From contig CALHST010000101.1 in the NCBI GenBank assembly GCA_938038825.1, positions 1 to 11,048 on the forward strand: a stretch of 11,048 bases of DNA. Reading direction: 5' to 3'. The notes below the pieces were generated by a model. That model had not been told where the DNA came from. It was given only the letters and a program-made list of their open reading frames with translations, and ran no database searches. Below are positions 1-7,182 of this stretch, piece by piece. The position numbers and the translations under genes are program-made. Every line of letters starts with the position of its first letter. The stretch's first letter is position 1. This DNA comes from an uncultured Paracoccaceae bacterium (GTDB lineage Bacteria > Pseudomonadota > Alphaproteobacteria > Rhodobacterales > Rhodobacteraceae).

Positions 1-450
1 GCCGCCCGCGCCGCCCTTACCGCAGGACGCGAAACGAACCTGCCGGTCTGGCTCGCCTTTACGGTAGACGATGAAGACGGCACAAAACTCCGCTCAGGCG
101 AACCGATGGCTGAGGCCGCTCAAATCGCCAAAGACGCCGACGCGGCCCTCGCCAATTGCTCTGCCCCCGAAGCCATGCCCAAAGCGCTCGACGCACTTTC
201 GGCGGCAAACAGACCCACCGGGGCCTACGCGAATGCCTTCCAAGGCATCACCAAAGATTTCATCGATGGCGGCGCCACGGCAAATTCCCTCTCAGCAAGA
301 CGCGACATGGGCCCAGATCCCTACGCCACGCTGGCTCTCTCATGGCTCGACCACGGCGCCACCATCTTGGGTGGCTGCTGCGAAACAGGTCCCGCCCATA
401 TCGCTGAAATGGCCCAACGTCTTCGCGCCAAAGGATACGACATTGTCTGA
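1..450 (+). CDS. Homocysteine S-methyltransferase family protein, betaine-type (C-terminal part, 5' end outside window)
   Basis: The reading frame is open from the window edge to the TGA at 448-450 and gives 149 residues of the C-terminal part of a zinc-dependent homocysteine S-methyltransferase (BHMT / MetH N-domain family). These cytoplasmic enzymes move a methyl group from a donor such as glycine betaine or S-methylmethionine to homocysteine, making methionine. Three putative zinc-binding cysteines are visible: one in the ANCSAPEAM stretch (residue 53 of the fragment, 157-159) and the adjacent pair in GGCCETGP (residues 126-127, 376-381), the family's hallmark near the C-terminus. The tail after this motif has normal length. 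The donor cannot be read from the fragment. The next gene is a dimethylglycine dehydrogenase-like protein on the same strand, so betaine is the best inference; S-methylmethionine or another methyl donor remains possible. Confidence 0.88.
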   Translation, partial: AARAALTAGRETNLPVWLAFTVDDEDGTKLRSGEPMAEAAQIAKDADAALANCSAPEAMPKALDALSAANRPTGAYANAFQGITKDFIDGGATANSLSARRDMGPDPYATLALSWLDHGATILGGCCETGPAHIAEMAQRLRAKGYDIV

Positions 451-470
451 CTCTCCCTTTCTTTTGGTTG

Positions 471-533
471 CAAATACCTCGGGGAGCGTGAGGGGCAGAG
501 CCCCTCACACCGGTCGGATCGCGCAGCGATCCG
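471..533. repeat. Two-hairpin GC-rich intergenic element, copy 1
   Basis: This spacer between the methyltransferase and the FAD enzyme holds two strong dyads in tandem. Hairpin I is 488-496 paired with 500-508, a 9-bp perfect stem with loop AGA. Hairpin II is 515-522 paired with 526-533, an 8-bp perfect stem with loop GCA. Neither is followed by a T-run, so a simple intrinsic terminator is unlikely. The segment 481-495 matches 505-519 of the 5000 block (5505-5519) at 14 of 15 bases, and the second hairpin there also has a GCA loop, so this looks like a dispersed element. It lies between two genes that probably share a pathway, where it could affect read-through or mRNA stability. Confidence 0.6.
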
Positions 534-563
534 AAACCCATGATCATTTACGGAGCCTAACTG

Positions 564-3005
564 ATGCCTGATCTTCCCTCCTCCGCCCGCGTCGTCATCA
601 TTGGTGGTGGCGTCATCGGCTGTTCTGTCGCCTATCACCTGACCCAACTGGGCTGGAAAGACGTGGTGCTGCTGGAACGCAAACAGCTGACGTCTGGCAC
701 CACATGGCACGCCGCTGGCCTGATCGCGCAGTTGCGCGCCACGGCGAACATGACCAAACTGGCGAAATACAGCCAAGAGCTTTACGGCAACCTCGAAGCT
801 GAAACAGGCGTCGCCACAGGTTTCAAACGCTGCGGCTCCATCACTGCAGCGCTGACCAATGACCGCCTGGAAGAGATCCGTCGCCAAGCCGCCATGGCCC
901 GTGCCTTTGGCGTGGACGTCGAAGAAATCTCGCCGAGCGAGGTTAAAGAACGCTACGACCACCTGAACATCGACGGCGTCACAGGCGGCGTTTACCTGCC
1001 GCTCGACGGGCAGGGCGATCCGGCCAATATCGCGCAAGCGTTGGCCAAAGGCGCGCGCAACCGCGGCGCCAAAATCCAAGAGCGCGTCAAAGCCACAGGC
1101 GTGACCAAAGACGGTCGTCGTGTCACAGGTGTTGAGTGGCAGGGCGAGGACGGCACCTCGGGCCATATCGCATGTGACCACGTGGTCAATTGCGGCGGCA
1201 TGTGGGGCCGTGAAGTTGGTAAAATGCTGAATGTGAACGTACCGCTACAGGCCTGCGAACACTTCTACATTGTCACGGAAAACATCTCGGGCCTCACTCA
1301 ATTGCCCGTGCTGCGCGTTCCAGACGAATATGCCTATTACAAAGAAGACGCGGGCAAAATCCTGCTGGGTGCGTTTGAACCTGTCTCCAAGCCATGGGGC
1401 CCAATCCCCGAAAGTTTTGAGTTTGATCAACTGCCCGAGGATTTCGACCATTTTGAGCCGATCCTCGAGATGGCTGTGAACCGTTTGCCCATGTTGGCAG
1501 AGGCGGGTATTCACACGTTCTTCAACGGTCCCGAAAGTTTCACACCGGACGATGCTTATCACCTTGGCCTCGCGCCCGAGATGGACAATGTCTGGGTTGC
1601 TGCCGGGTTCAACTCCATCGGGATCCAATCCGCAGGCGGCGCGGGCCAAGCGCTGGCCGCATGGATGGACACTGGTGAAAAGCCGTTTGATCTGGGCGAC
1701 GTTGACATCAGCCGGATGCAGCCGTTCCAAGGCAACAAACATTACCTGATGGACCGCTCCACGGAAACGCTGGGCCTGCTTTACGCAGACCATTACCCGT
1801 TCAAACAAAAGGCCACCGCACGCGGTGTGCGCCGCACGCCGTTCCACAATCACCTGTTGGAACGCGGCGCGGTCATGGGCGAACTCGCCGGGTGGGAACG
1901 GGCCAACTGGTTCGCCCGCGAAGCACAAGAGGCCAAGTACGAATACAGCTGGGACCGCCAGAACTTCTTTGACAACGTGCGCGAAGAACACATGGCCGTG
2001 CGCCAGAATGTGGGCATGTACGACATGTCCTCTTTCGGCAAAATCCGGGTCGAAGGCCCCGATGCCGAGGCATTCATGAATTATGTCGGCGGTGGCGATT
2101 ACTCGGTGCCCAACGGCAAAATCGTCTATACGCAATTCCTGAACTCGACTGCCGGGATCGAGGCAGACGTGACCGTCACACGCCTGACCGAAACGTCCTA
2201 TCTGGTGGTCACCCCCGCTGCGACGCGTCTTGCGGATCAAACATGGATGATGCGCCACAAGGGCACCTTCAATGTTGTGATAACAGATGTCACCGCAGGC
2301 GAAGGCGTCTTGGCCATCATGGGCCCCCGTTCGCGCGAATTGCTGCAAACGGTGTCCACTGGGGATTTCTCGAACGACGTGAACCCCTTTGGCACTGCAC
2401 AAGAAGTCGAAATCGGTATGGGCCTCGCCCGTGTTCACCGCGTGACCTATGTGGGCGAGCTTGGCTGGGAGGTCTATGTCAGCGCCGATATGTGTGGCCA
2501 TGTGTTCGAAACGCTGGCCGAGGCTGGGTTTGATTTTGGGGTGCGCCTGTGCGGCATGCACATGATGGACACCTGCCGGATCGAAAAAGGCTTCCGCCAC
2601 TTCGGCCATGACATCACCTGCGAAGATCACGTTTTGGAAGCAGGCCTCGGCTTTGCCGTGAAAACTGCCAAGCCCGACTTCATCGGTCGCGACGCAGTGC
2701 TGAAGCGCAAGGAAGAAGGCCTGCGCAACCGGATGCTGCAATTTAAACTGACCGACCCCGAACCGCTGCTTTATCACAACGAACCGATCCTGCGGGACGG
2801 CGAGATTGTCGGATATCTGGCATCAGGGTCGTATGGGCACGCGCTTGGGGGTGCAATGGGGCTGGGCTATGTGCCGTGCGCCGGGGAAACCCCGGCCGAG
2901 GTTCTGGCATCAAGCTATGAGATCGACGTCGCAGGCACCCGCGTCAAAGCCGAAGCATCCTTGCGACCCATGTACGATCCCAAGTCAGAACGGGTCAAAG
3001 TCTGA
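564..3005 (+). CDS. FAD-dependent oxidoreductase / aminomethyltransferase, dimethylglycine (or sarcosine) dehydrogenase family
   Basis: This 813-residue protein has the full architecture of dimethylglycine/sarcosine dehydrogenases: an N-terminal FAD (DAO) domain about 9-368, a short FAO_M-type linker about 371-425, then GcvT-like folate-binding domains about 428-700 and 722-801. The GGGVIG nucleotide-binding loop is at 14-19 and the ribose-binding Glu at 38. His49 in SGTTWHAAGL sits where mammalian dimethylglycine dehydrogenase carries its covalently bound FAD. Family members oxidatively demethylate N-methylglycines and pass the one-carbon unit to tetrahydrofolate as methylene-THF. The ATG at 564 has GGAG at 552-555 with good spacing. 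The homocysteine methyltransferase just upstream would produce dimethylglycine if it uses betaine, which favours dimethylglycine as substrate. Sarcosine or a related N-methyl amine cannot be excluded from sequence. No frameshift or missing key motif was seen. Confidence 0.88.
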   Translation: MPDLPSSARVVIIGGGVIGCSVAYHLTQLGWKDVVLLERKQLTSGTTWHAAGLIAQLRATANMTKLAKYSQELYGNLEAETGVATGFKRCGSITAALTNDRLEEIRRQAAMARAFGVDVEEISPSEVKERYDHLNIDGVTGGVYLPLDGQGDPANIAQALAKGARNRGAKIQERVKATGVTKDGRRVTGVEWQGEDGTSGHIACDHVVNCGGMWGREVGKMLNVNVPLQACEHFYIVTENISGLTQLPVLRVPDEYAYYKEDAGKILLGAFEPVSKPWGPIPESFEFDQLPEDFDHFEPILEMAVNRLPMLAEAGIHTFFNGPESFTPDDAYHLGLAPEMDNVWVAAGFNSIGIQSAGGAGQALAAWMDTGEKPFDLGDVDISRMQPFQGNKHYLMDRSTETLGLLYADHYPFKQKATARGVRRTPFHNHLLERGAVMGELAGWERANWFAREAQEAKYEYSWDRQNFFDNVREEHMAVRQNVGMYDMSSFGKIRVEGPDAEAFMNYVGGGDYSVPNGKIVYTQFLNSTAGIEADVTVTRLTETSYLVVTPAATRLADQTWMMRHKGTFNVVITDVTAGEGVLAIMGPRSRELLQTVSTGDFSNDVNPFGTAQEVEIGMGLARVHRVTYVGELGWEVYVSADMCGHVFETLAEAGFDFGVRLCGMHMMDTCRIEKGFRHFGHDITCEDHVLEAGLGFAVKTAKPDFIGRDAVLKRKEEGLRNRMLQFKLTDPEPLLYHNEPILRDGEIVGYLASGSYGHALGGAMGLGYVPCAGETPAEVLASSYEIDVAGTRVKAEASLRPMYDPKSERVKV

Positions 3006-3027
3006 CCTCGCATGATTTCTGAAACTC

Positions 3028-3052
3028 CCCGGAAACCCCAAAGGTTTCCGGG
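3028..3052 (+). terminator. Hairpin after the FAD oxidoreductase, possible terminator
   Basis: A 10-bp perfect stem (3028-3037 with 3043-3052) with a 5-base loop starts 22 bases after the stop codon. No T-run follows, so it may act as a weak or Rho-assisted terminator, or as a 3' end stabiliser. Confidence 0.45.
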
Positions 3053-3170
3053 CACATGTTACCATATGTCAGAAGGCAGTCACGTGGACGTTAATCAAGA
3101 GTGAAGGATCTGTGAGCAAATAGGCCAAAATTTGCCCCATTTGCGGAACATCACTGTGAACACCGCAAAC

Positions 3171-3175
3171 AAGGA
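3171..3175 (+). promoter_or_regulatory. Ribosome binding site that sets the OmpA-family start
   Basis: AAGGA lies 10 bases before the ATG at 3186. Nothing comparable precedes the in-frame ATG at 3132, and starting there would bury the signal peptide 18 residues inside the protein. Confidence 0.6.
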
Positions 3176-3185
3176 CCTGTTCATA

Positions 3186-3809
3186 ATGATGTATCTTCTT
3201 CGTACCACCGCCTGCGCCATCGCTGTTATCTCTGCGTCTTCGACCTTCGCAAAACCCGCCGATTATCACGCCGAAGCGCAATCCAAACTTGCTTTGCCCA
3301 CTCAGGCGGCAGTTGTGGACACCCAAGCCCAAACCGTTGACTTGGAAGCCATCGCATCCAGCGACCCAGCGCTGAGCATTCGTAAAGGCGAAGGGGACGA
3401 ACCTGACGCAATGGTCATGCTGTCGGATGTGTTGTTTGATTTCGCTGAAGCGGATCTTGCACCAGAGGCGCTGCAAACCTTGGAAGGGATTGCGCAAAAA
3501 CTGGAAGGGGTCCGTGGGATCCAAATTACAGGTCATACAGACAGTATCGGAAGTCTGGAATCGAACGAACAACTTGGCCTGGAACGCGCCGAAGCGGTCG
3601 CAGGCTGGCTTGTCGACTCTGGATATTTGCCACAAGGCGCAATTACGGTTTTTAGCGCAGGCGAAACGCAACCGATTGCAGCCAATTCCACCACCAATGG
3701 CCAAGATGACGAGACCGGGCGTGCGCTCAACCGGCGTGTGGAATTCTCGATCGTCGAGGAACAAAAGGTCACGGCCTCATTGGAAGCCTGGCACCCAACA
3801 GTCTACTAA
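3186..3809 (+). CDS. Secreted OmpA-family (peptidoglycan-binding) protein
   Basis: A 207-residue protein with an N-terminal signal peptide (residues 1-22, hydrophobic core, probable cleavage after STFA) and a C-terminal OmpA domain at about 82-190. The domain shows the VLFDF opening strand, GHTDSIGS, and the closing NRRVEF. Asp119 in HTD and Arg134 fifteen residues later match the spacing of the Asp/Arg pair that holds diaminopimelate in E. coli OmpA, so peptidoglycan binding should be intact. There is no room for an eight-stranded beta barrel; the roughly 60 residues between signal and domain look like a flexible linker. No lipobox was seen, so it is probably periplasmic. The frame is open back to an ATG at 3132, but the start at 3186 is chosen because the AAGGA at 3171-3175 is well placed and the signal peptide then begins at the N-terminus. 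The exact role is unknown; it appears to be a single-gene unit. Confidence 0.85.
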   Translation: MMYLLRTTACAIAVISASSTFAKPADYHAEAQSKLALPTQAAVVDTQAQTVDLEAIASSDPALSIRKGEGDEPDAMVMLSDVLFDFAEADLAPEALQTLEGIAQKLEGVRGIQITGHTDSIGSLESNEQLGLERAEAVAGWLVDSGYLPQGAITVFSAGETQPIAANSTTNGQDDETGRALNRRVEFSIVEEQKVTASLEAWHPTVY

Positions 3810-3837
3810 AACACGCGAAACCAAAGTGACATCACAG

Positions 3838-3870
3838 ATGGTGAAGACCAAGATCACAGGTCTTCACCAT
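3838..3870 (+). terminator. Hairpin terminator after the OmpA-family gene
   Basis: A 12-bp perfect stem (3838-3849 with 3859-3870) with a 9-base loop lies 28 bases after the stop and is followed by a pyrimidine-rich stretch (TTCCTGCTCTT) rather than a clean T-run. It separates the OmpA-family gene from the rarD-rluA pair. Efficiency is uncertain. Confidence 0.6.
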
Positions 3871-3913
3871 TCCTGCTCTTGACGCACCCGGCTGAGCCTG
3901 CGCTCATCCGACC

Positions 3914-4786
3914 ATGAGCACCCCAAATATTGATACGCCGCGCGGACTTGGCTTCGCATTGTCCGCATATGTCCTTTGGGGCTTTTTGCCGCTTTACATG
4001 AAAGCGCTCGCCCATGTGCCCCCAATCGAAATTGTGGCGCATCGTATTTTGTGGTCCATTCCCATTGCCGCATTGATCCTTGTGGTGATGCGGCGCACTC
4101 AAGATTTGGTAACCGCGTTGCGATCCCCCCGCATGTTGGTGATGGGGGCGATTACCGCCGCGCTTGTTTCTGCCAATTGGGCGATCTACGTTTGGGCGAT
4201 CGCGGCGGATCGCGCGCTAGATGCCGCTTTGGGATACTACATCAACCCCCTATTTTCCGTCGCGCTTGGCGCTCTGCTTTTGGGCGAACGCCTGACGCGC
4301 ACCCAAGGAGCAGCCATTTGTCTTGCTGCTTTTGCCGTTGTTATCCTGACTGTTCAGGCCGGGACTGTCCCTTGGGTTGCCATCAGCTTGACCGTGACAT
4401 GGGGGTTTTACGCTTATTTTAAGAAGCAACTCCCAATTGGACCCAACCAAGGCTTCTTGCTCGAGGTCTTGATCCTAAGCCCAATTGCGTTGGGATACCT
4501 CATGTGGCTTGGTCCCCAAAATTCCTTTCCAGTATCGCCTTGGCTGCTTATGGGATGTGGCATCGTGACTGCTATACCACTGGTTCTGTATGCCAATGGG
4601 GCCAAGGGATTGAAAATGTCCACAATCGGAATTCTGCAATACATCGCCCCAACAATGATTTTCCTTGTGGCGGTGTTTGTTTTTGGGGAAGCGTTTGACA
4701 CCAGTCGTAAAATCGCGTTCCCCATGATCTGGGCCGCATTGATTATCTATAGCGTTCCTATGATCAAAGAGATGCGCAAAGCATAA
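3914..4786 (+). CDS. rarD: RarD protein, EamA/DMT-superfamily inner-membrane transporter
   Basis: A 290-residue, very hydrophobic protein with about ten predicted membrane segments (roughly 12-29, 38-58, 74-95, 103-123, 131-147, 150-168, 180-199, 208-226, 237-257, 265-283), the usual two-times-five EamA layout. RarD-specific stretches include AYVLWGFLPLYMK near the N-terminus, HRILWS at 43-48, GYYINPLFSVALGALLLGER around 107-126 and ILQYIAPTMIF at 240-250. Length matches E. coli RarD (about 295). The protein was named from a chloramphenicol-related phenotype, but its substrate is not established; export of small metabolites is the general expectation for the superfamily. No strong Shine-Dalgarno precedes the ATG at 3914, so the start is less certain than most here. 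rluA follows after 10 bp, probably on the same transcript. Confidence 0.9.
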   Translation: MSTPNIDTPRGLGFALSAYVLWGFLPLYMKALAHVPPIEIVAHRILWSIPIAALILVVMRRTQDLVTALRSPRMLVMGAITAALVSANWAIYVWAIAADRALDAALGYYINPLFSVALGALLLGERLTRTQGAAICLAAFAVVILTVQAGTVPWVAISLTVTWGFYAYFKKQLPIGPNQGFLLEVLILSPIALGYLMWLGPQNSFPVSPWLLMGCGIVTAIPLVLYANGAKGLKMSTIGILQYIAPTMIFLVAVFVFGEAFDTSRKIAFPMIWAALIIYSVPMIKEMRKA

Positions 4787-4796
4787 GTGCCCCGTC

Positions 4797-5441
4797 ATGA
4801 CTGTCTATGAACCACCCGACACACCTCTTGAAATCGTGCATGAAGATTCCGAGCTTCTGATTGCCGACAAACCGCCAGGTTTGCTGTCAGTACCCGGCAA
4901 AGGCCCCAAACTCGCTGATTGCTTGCTGACAAGACTGCAATCCGTGTTCCCTGAAATCCTTCTCGTCCATCGGCTGGATCGCGACACGTCTGGGCTGATG
5001 GTGTTCGCCCGCACCAGACACGCACAACGCCACCTTGGGCTCCAATTCGAAAAACGCATGGTCAAAAAGACCTATGTCGCGCGGGTCTGGGGCATCCCCG
5101 CCGAACAGTCGGGAACAATCGATCTGCCTTTGATTGTCGACTGGCCCAACCGACCGCTGCAAAAAGTGTGTTTTGAAACGGGAAAATCCGCGCAAACGGA
5201 TTGGAAACACATTCGCAGCGACGACGACACCTCCCGCCTGCGCCTCTTTCCCAAAACCGGGCGCAGCCACCAACTCCGTGTCCACTGCTTGGCAATTGGC
5301 CACCCCATATTGGGCGACCCGTTCTACGCCACAGGACCCGCACAAGACTTTGAACGTCTGATGTTGCATGCAGAGGAATTGCGATTGAAACACCCAGAAG
5401 GTGGACGGTCCCTCAAGTTTCGCAGCAAAGCGCCGTTTTGA
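4797..5441 (+). CDS. rluA: Ribosomal large subunit / tRNA pseudouridine synthase RluA
   Basis: A 214-residue pseudouridine synthase of the RluA family, close in length to E. coli RluA (219). The catalytic aspartate is Asp61 in VHRLDRDTSG. Other RluA-like stretches are KPPGLLSVPG at 25-34, KKTYVARVWG, LPLIVDWPNRP, a QKVCFETGK-type segment, and TGRSHQLRVH near the C-terminus. There is no N-terminal S4 domain, which fits RluA rather than RluC or RluD. E. coli RluA makes pseudouridine at 23S rRNA 746 and tRNA position 32; the same targets are inferred here. The start is only 10 bp after the rarD stop and lacks a clear Shine-Dalgarno, which suggests translational coupling. The TGA stop at 5439-5441 forms the first bases of a large inverted repeat. 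Confidence 0.92.
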   Translation: MTVYEPPDTPLEIVHEDSELLIADKPPGLLSVPGKGPKLADCLLTRLQSVFPEILLVHRLDRDTSGLMVFARTRHAQRHLGLQFEKRMVKKTYVARVWGIPAEQSGTIDLPLIVDWPNRPLQKVCFETGKSAQTDWKHIRSDDDTSRLRLFPKTGRSHQLRVHCLAIGHPILGDPFYATGPAQDFERLMLHAEELRLKHPEGGRSLKFRSKAPF

Positions 5442-5502
5442 GTATTTGAAGAACAATGAAAGGGCAGGCCGGCTCTTACCTTCATTGTTCCCTAAATACT
5501 CA
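5439..5502. repeat. 64-bp imperfect inverted repeat beginning at the rluA stop codon
   Basis: Two 22-base arms face each other: 5439-5447 pairs perfectly with 5494-5502 (9 bp) and 5451-5460 with 5481-5490 (10 bp), with a 3x3 internal mismatch between them. The 20-base centre contains a GCCGGC palindrome. In RNA this would be a long stem-loop starting in the stop codon. No T-run follows. The right arm leads straight into copy 2 of the two-hairpin element, which suggests a repeat sequence inserted twice in opposite orientation, as in paired REP elements. Confidence 0.7.
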
Positions 5503-5569
5503 AGGGGGAGTGTGAGGGGGACATCGTCCTCCTCATTCAACCAAAGAATCGTGTGCGGCGCAGCCGCGC
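5493..5569. repeat. Two-hairpin GC-rich intergenic element, copy 2
   Basis: Bases 5505-5519 match 481-495 at 14 of 15 positions, preceded in both copies by an AAATAC(C)TC-like box. Hairpin I is 5514-5522 with 5526-5534 (9 bp including one G-T pair, 3-base loop). Hairpin II is 5553-5559 with 5563-5569 (7 bp including one G-T pair, loop GCA). The stem sequences differ from copy 1 but pairing is kept, which points to conservation of structure. Confidence 0.55.
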
Positions 5570-5574
5570 GTTTT
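5553..5574 (+). terminator. Probable terminator between rluA and the convergent aldehyde dehydrogenase gene
   Basis: The second hairpin of the element (stem 5553-5559 with 5563-5569, loop GCA) is followed directly by GTTTT at 5570-5574 on the plus strand. It therefore reads as an intrinsic terminator for transcripts leaving rluA, just before the end of the opposing gene at 5577. Confidence 0.5.
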
Positions 5575-5576
5575 GA

Positions 5577-7016
5577 TTACTCTGCCGCCCAGCCCGAGAC
5601 AGATTTGACTTCCAGGAAGTCTTCGATCCCCCAGATGCCGCCCTCGCGCCCATTTCCGGATTGTTTCATGCCACCAAATGGGGCGCCGGCGCCGCGGGAT
5701 TGACCGTTCATTTCGACCATGCCCGAGCGCAACTGGGCTGCCACGCGGTTGGCGCGTTGGCCGTCTTGGGTTTGCACATAGTTTGTCAGCCCATAGACGG
5801 TGTCATTGGCCATCTCGACGGCTTCTTCTTCGGTATCAAACGGGATCATTGACAGCACAGGGCCGAAGATCTCTTCGCGCGCGATGGTCATATTGTTATT
5901 CACATCCGCAAACACTGTTGGGCGGACGTAAAAGCCTTTATTCAGCCCGTCCGGACGCCCGGGGCCACCGGCAACAAGCTGCGCGCCTTCGTCCATCCCT
6001 TTTTGGATAAGGTCTTGGATCTTGTTCCATTGTACTTCGTTTACCACGGGACCAATATGGCGGCCCTCTTCGGACGCAGGACCGACCGAGACTTTTTCGG
6101 CAACGGCCTTGGCTTCCTCGACTGCTGCATCATAGACGCCACGCTGCACCAGCATTCGGGACGGCGCATTGCAGCTTTGGCCTGTGTTGTTCATCATATG
6201 CAGCACACCGCGTTTCACGGCCTTTTCGTCGGCGTCGTCAAAGATGATGTTCGCGCCTTTGCCGCCAAGCTCCAGATGCACACGTTTCAATGTTTCAGCG
6301 GCATTCTTGGAAATCAACCGCCCGGCGCGGGACGATCCAGTAAAGCTCACCATATCCACATCCGGGTGGCCAGACAGCACAGTGCCCACACCAACGCCAT
6401 CGCCGTTGACCATGTTAAACACACCCGCCGGGAATCCTGCTTCGTCCATCAGCTCAGCAAAGATCATGCCGTTCAAGGGACTTTCTTCGGACGGTTTCAG
6501 AACCATCGTACAGCCTGCAACAGCGGCAGCACCAACTTTGAGCGTGACCTGGTTCATCGGCCAGTTCCACGGCGTGATCAACGCAGCCACACCGACAGGT
6601 TCATGCACAATCCGGTCGTTTGGGGCATGGCTTCCCAAGGGGCGCGAGAATTCGAAATTCTTGGCGGCGCGGATGAAGTTCTTGAGGTGATAGGTGCCTG
6701 CACCCACCTGCTGGCTGCGGGCCATATCAATTGGTGCACCCATTTCAAGGCTCATGGCCTGGGCCATCTCTTCCGCCTTGCTGTCATACAGCGACACCAG
6801 CTTTTCCACGCATGCGATGCGCTCTTGAACCGGGGTGGCCATCCACGCAGGAAACGCCGCTTTGGCGGCGGCAACGGCTGCATTGGCATCTGCCTCCGAG
6901 CCCAATGCGATTACGGCGCAGGGTTCTTCCGTCGAGGGGTTGATAACCTGATGGTCCGTTCCGCCTTGCGAGGCAACCCAGTGTCCGTTGATGTAGAAGT
7001 CACGCTTATCCAGCAT
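5577..7016 (-). CDS. NAD(P)-dependent aldehyde dehydrogenase family protein
   Basis: A complete 479-residue aldehyde dehydrogenase, which oxidises an aldehyde to the carboxylic acid using NAD(P)+ in the cytoplasm. Family landmarks are all present: PWNWP at 149-153 with the oxyanion Asn151, LKPSE at 173-177 in the cofactor site, FTGSS at 225-229, the general base Glu249 in LELGGKGAN, the nucleophile Cys282 in GQSCNAPSR, and EIFGPV at 382-387. The ATG at 7014-7016 has a strong GGGGGAG ribosome binding site just upstream on the minus strand. The natural substrate cannot be assigned; the motif around the nucleophile is unlike betaine aldehyde dehydrogenase as I recall it, so I do not link it to betaine metabolism. 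It is divergent from a peroxiredoxin and convergent with rluA, so it is probably a single-gene transcript. Confidence 0.93.
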   Translation of the reverse strand: MLDKRDFYINGHWVASQGGTDHQVINPSTEEPCAVIALGSEADANAAVAAAKAAFPAWMATPVQERIACVEKLVSLYDSKAEEMAQAMSLEMGAPIDMARSQQVGAGTYHLKNFIRAAKNFEFSRPLGSHAPNDRIVHEPVGVAALITPWNWPMNQVTLKVGAAAVAGCTMVLKPSEESPLNGMIFAELMDEAGFPAGVFNMVNGDGVGVGTVLSGHPDVDMVSFTGSSRAGRLISKNAAETLKRVHLELGGKGANIIFDDADEKAVKRGVLHMMNNTGQSCNAPSRMLVQRGVYDAAVEEAKAVAEKVSVGPASEEGRHIGPVVNEVQWNKIQDLIQKGMDEGAQLVAGGPGRPDGLNKGFYVRPTVFADVNNNMTIAREEIFGPVLSMIPFDTEEEAVEMANDTVYGLTNYVQTQDGQRANRVAAQLRSGMVEMNGQSRGAGAPFGGMKQSGNGREGGIWGIEDFLEVKSVSGWAAE

Positions 7017-7182
7017 CAGAAATCTCCCCCCTGTGGATAGTCCATTCAGGCAACGTCAAGCGCCCGACTCGACGGGTACTGTGTCACTGCGCGAGTTGGT
7101 CCACAAGACGGGGTGTTGCGCGCGCGGTGAAGTGCCTACATTGGACTCAGTCATATGATTCATTTCACAAGGAGACTTTCCC
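7017..7182. promoter_or_regulatory. Divergent promoter region of the aldehyde dehydrogenase and peroxiredoxin genes
   Basis: This 166-bp gap lies between two divergent start codons and must carry both promoters. I could not pick convincing -35/-10 pairs on either strand. An imperfect 8-base inverted repeat (7064-7071 with 7092-7099, one G-T mismatch, 20-base spacer) is the only dyad noted and could be an operator or chance. Confidence 0.35.

Noticed and set aside
321..1181. A 286-codon minus-strand open frame across the methyltransferase end and the FAD enzyme start
   Set aside because: It overlaps two well-supported genes and their spacer, and it has no recognisable domain.
1245..2777. A 510-codon open frame on the minus strand inside the FAD oxidoreductase gene
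   Set aside because: It is fully antisense to a gene with a clear domain structure. Its translation shows no recognisable motif and is rich in His, Phe and Ala of the kind produced by the complementary strand of a GC-rich gene.
3116..3144. GCAAAT / ATTTGC repeats upstream of the OmpA-family gene
   Set aside because: The six-base arms in AT-rich sequence are short, with competing pairings; chance is a sufficient explanation.
6003..7040. A 345-codon open frame on the plus strand opposite the aldehyde dehydrogenase gene
   Set aside because: The minus-strand gene has all catalytic motifs of its family; the plus-strand product has no family resemblance and no ribosome binding site.
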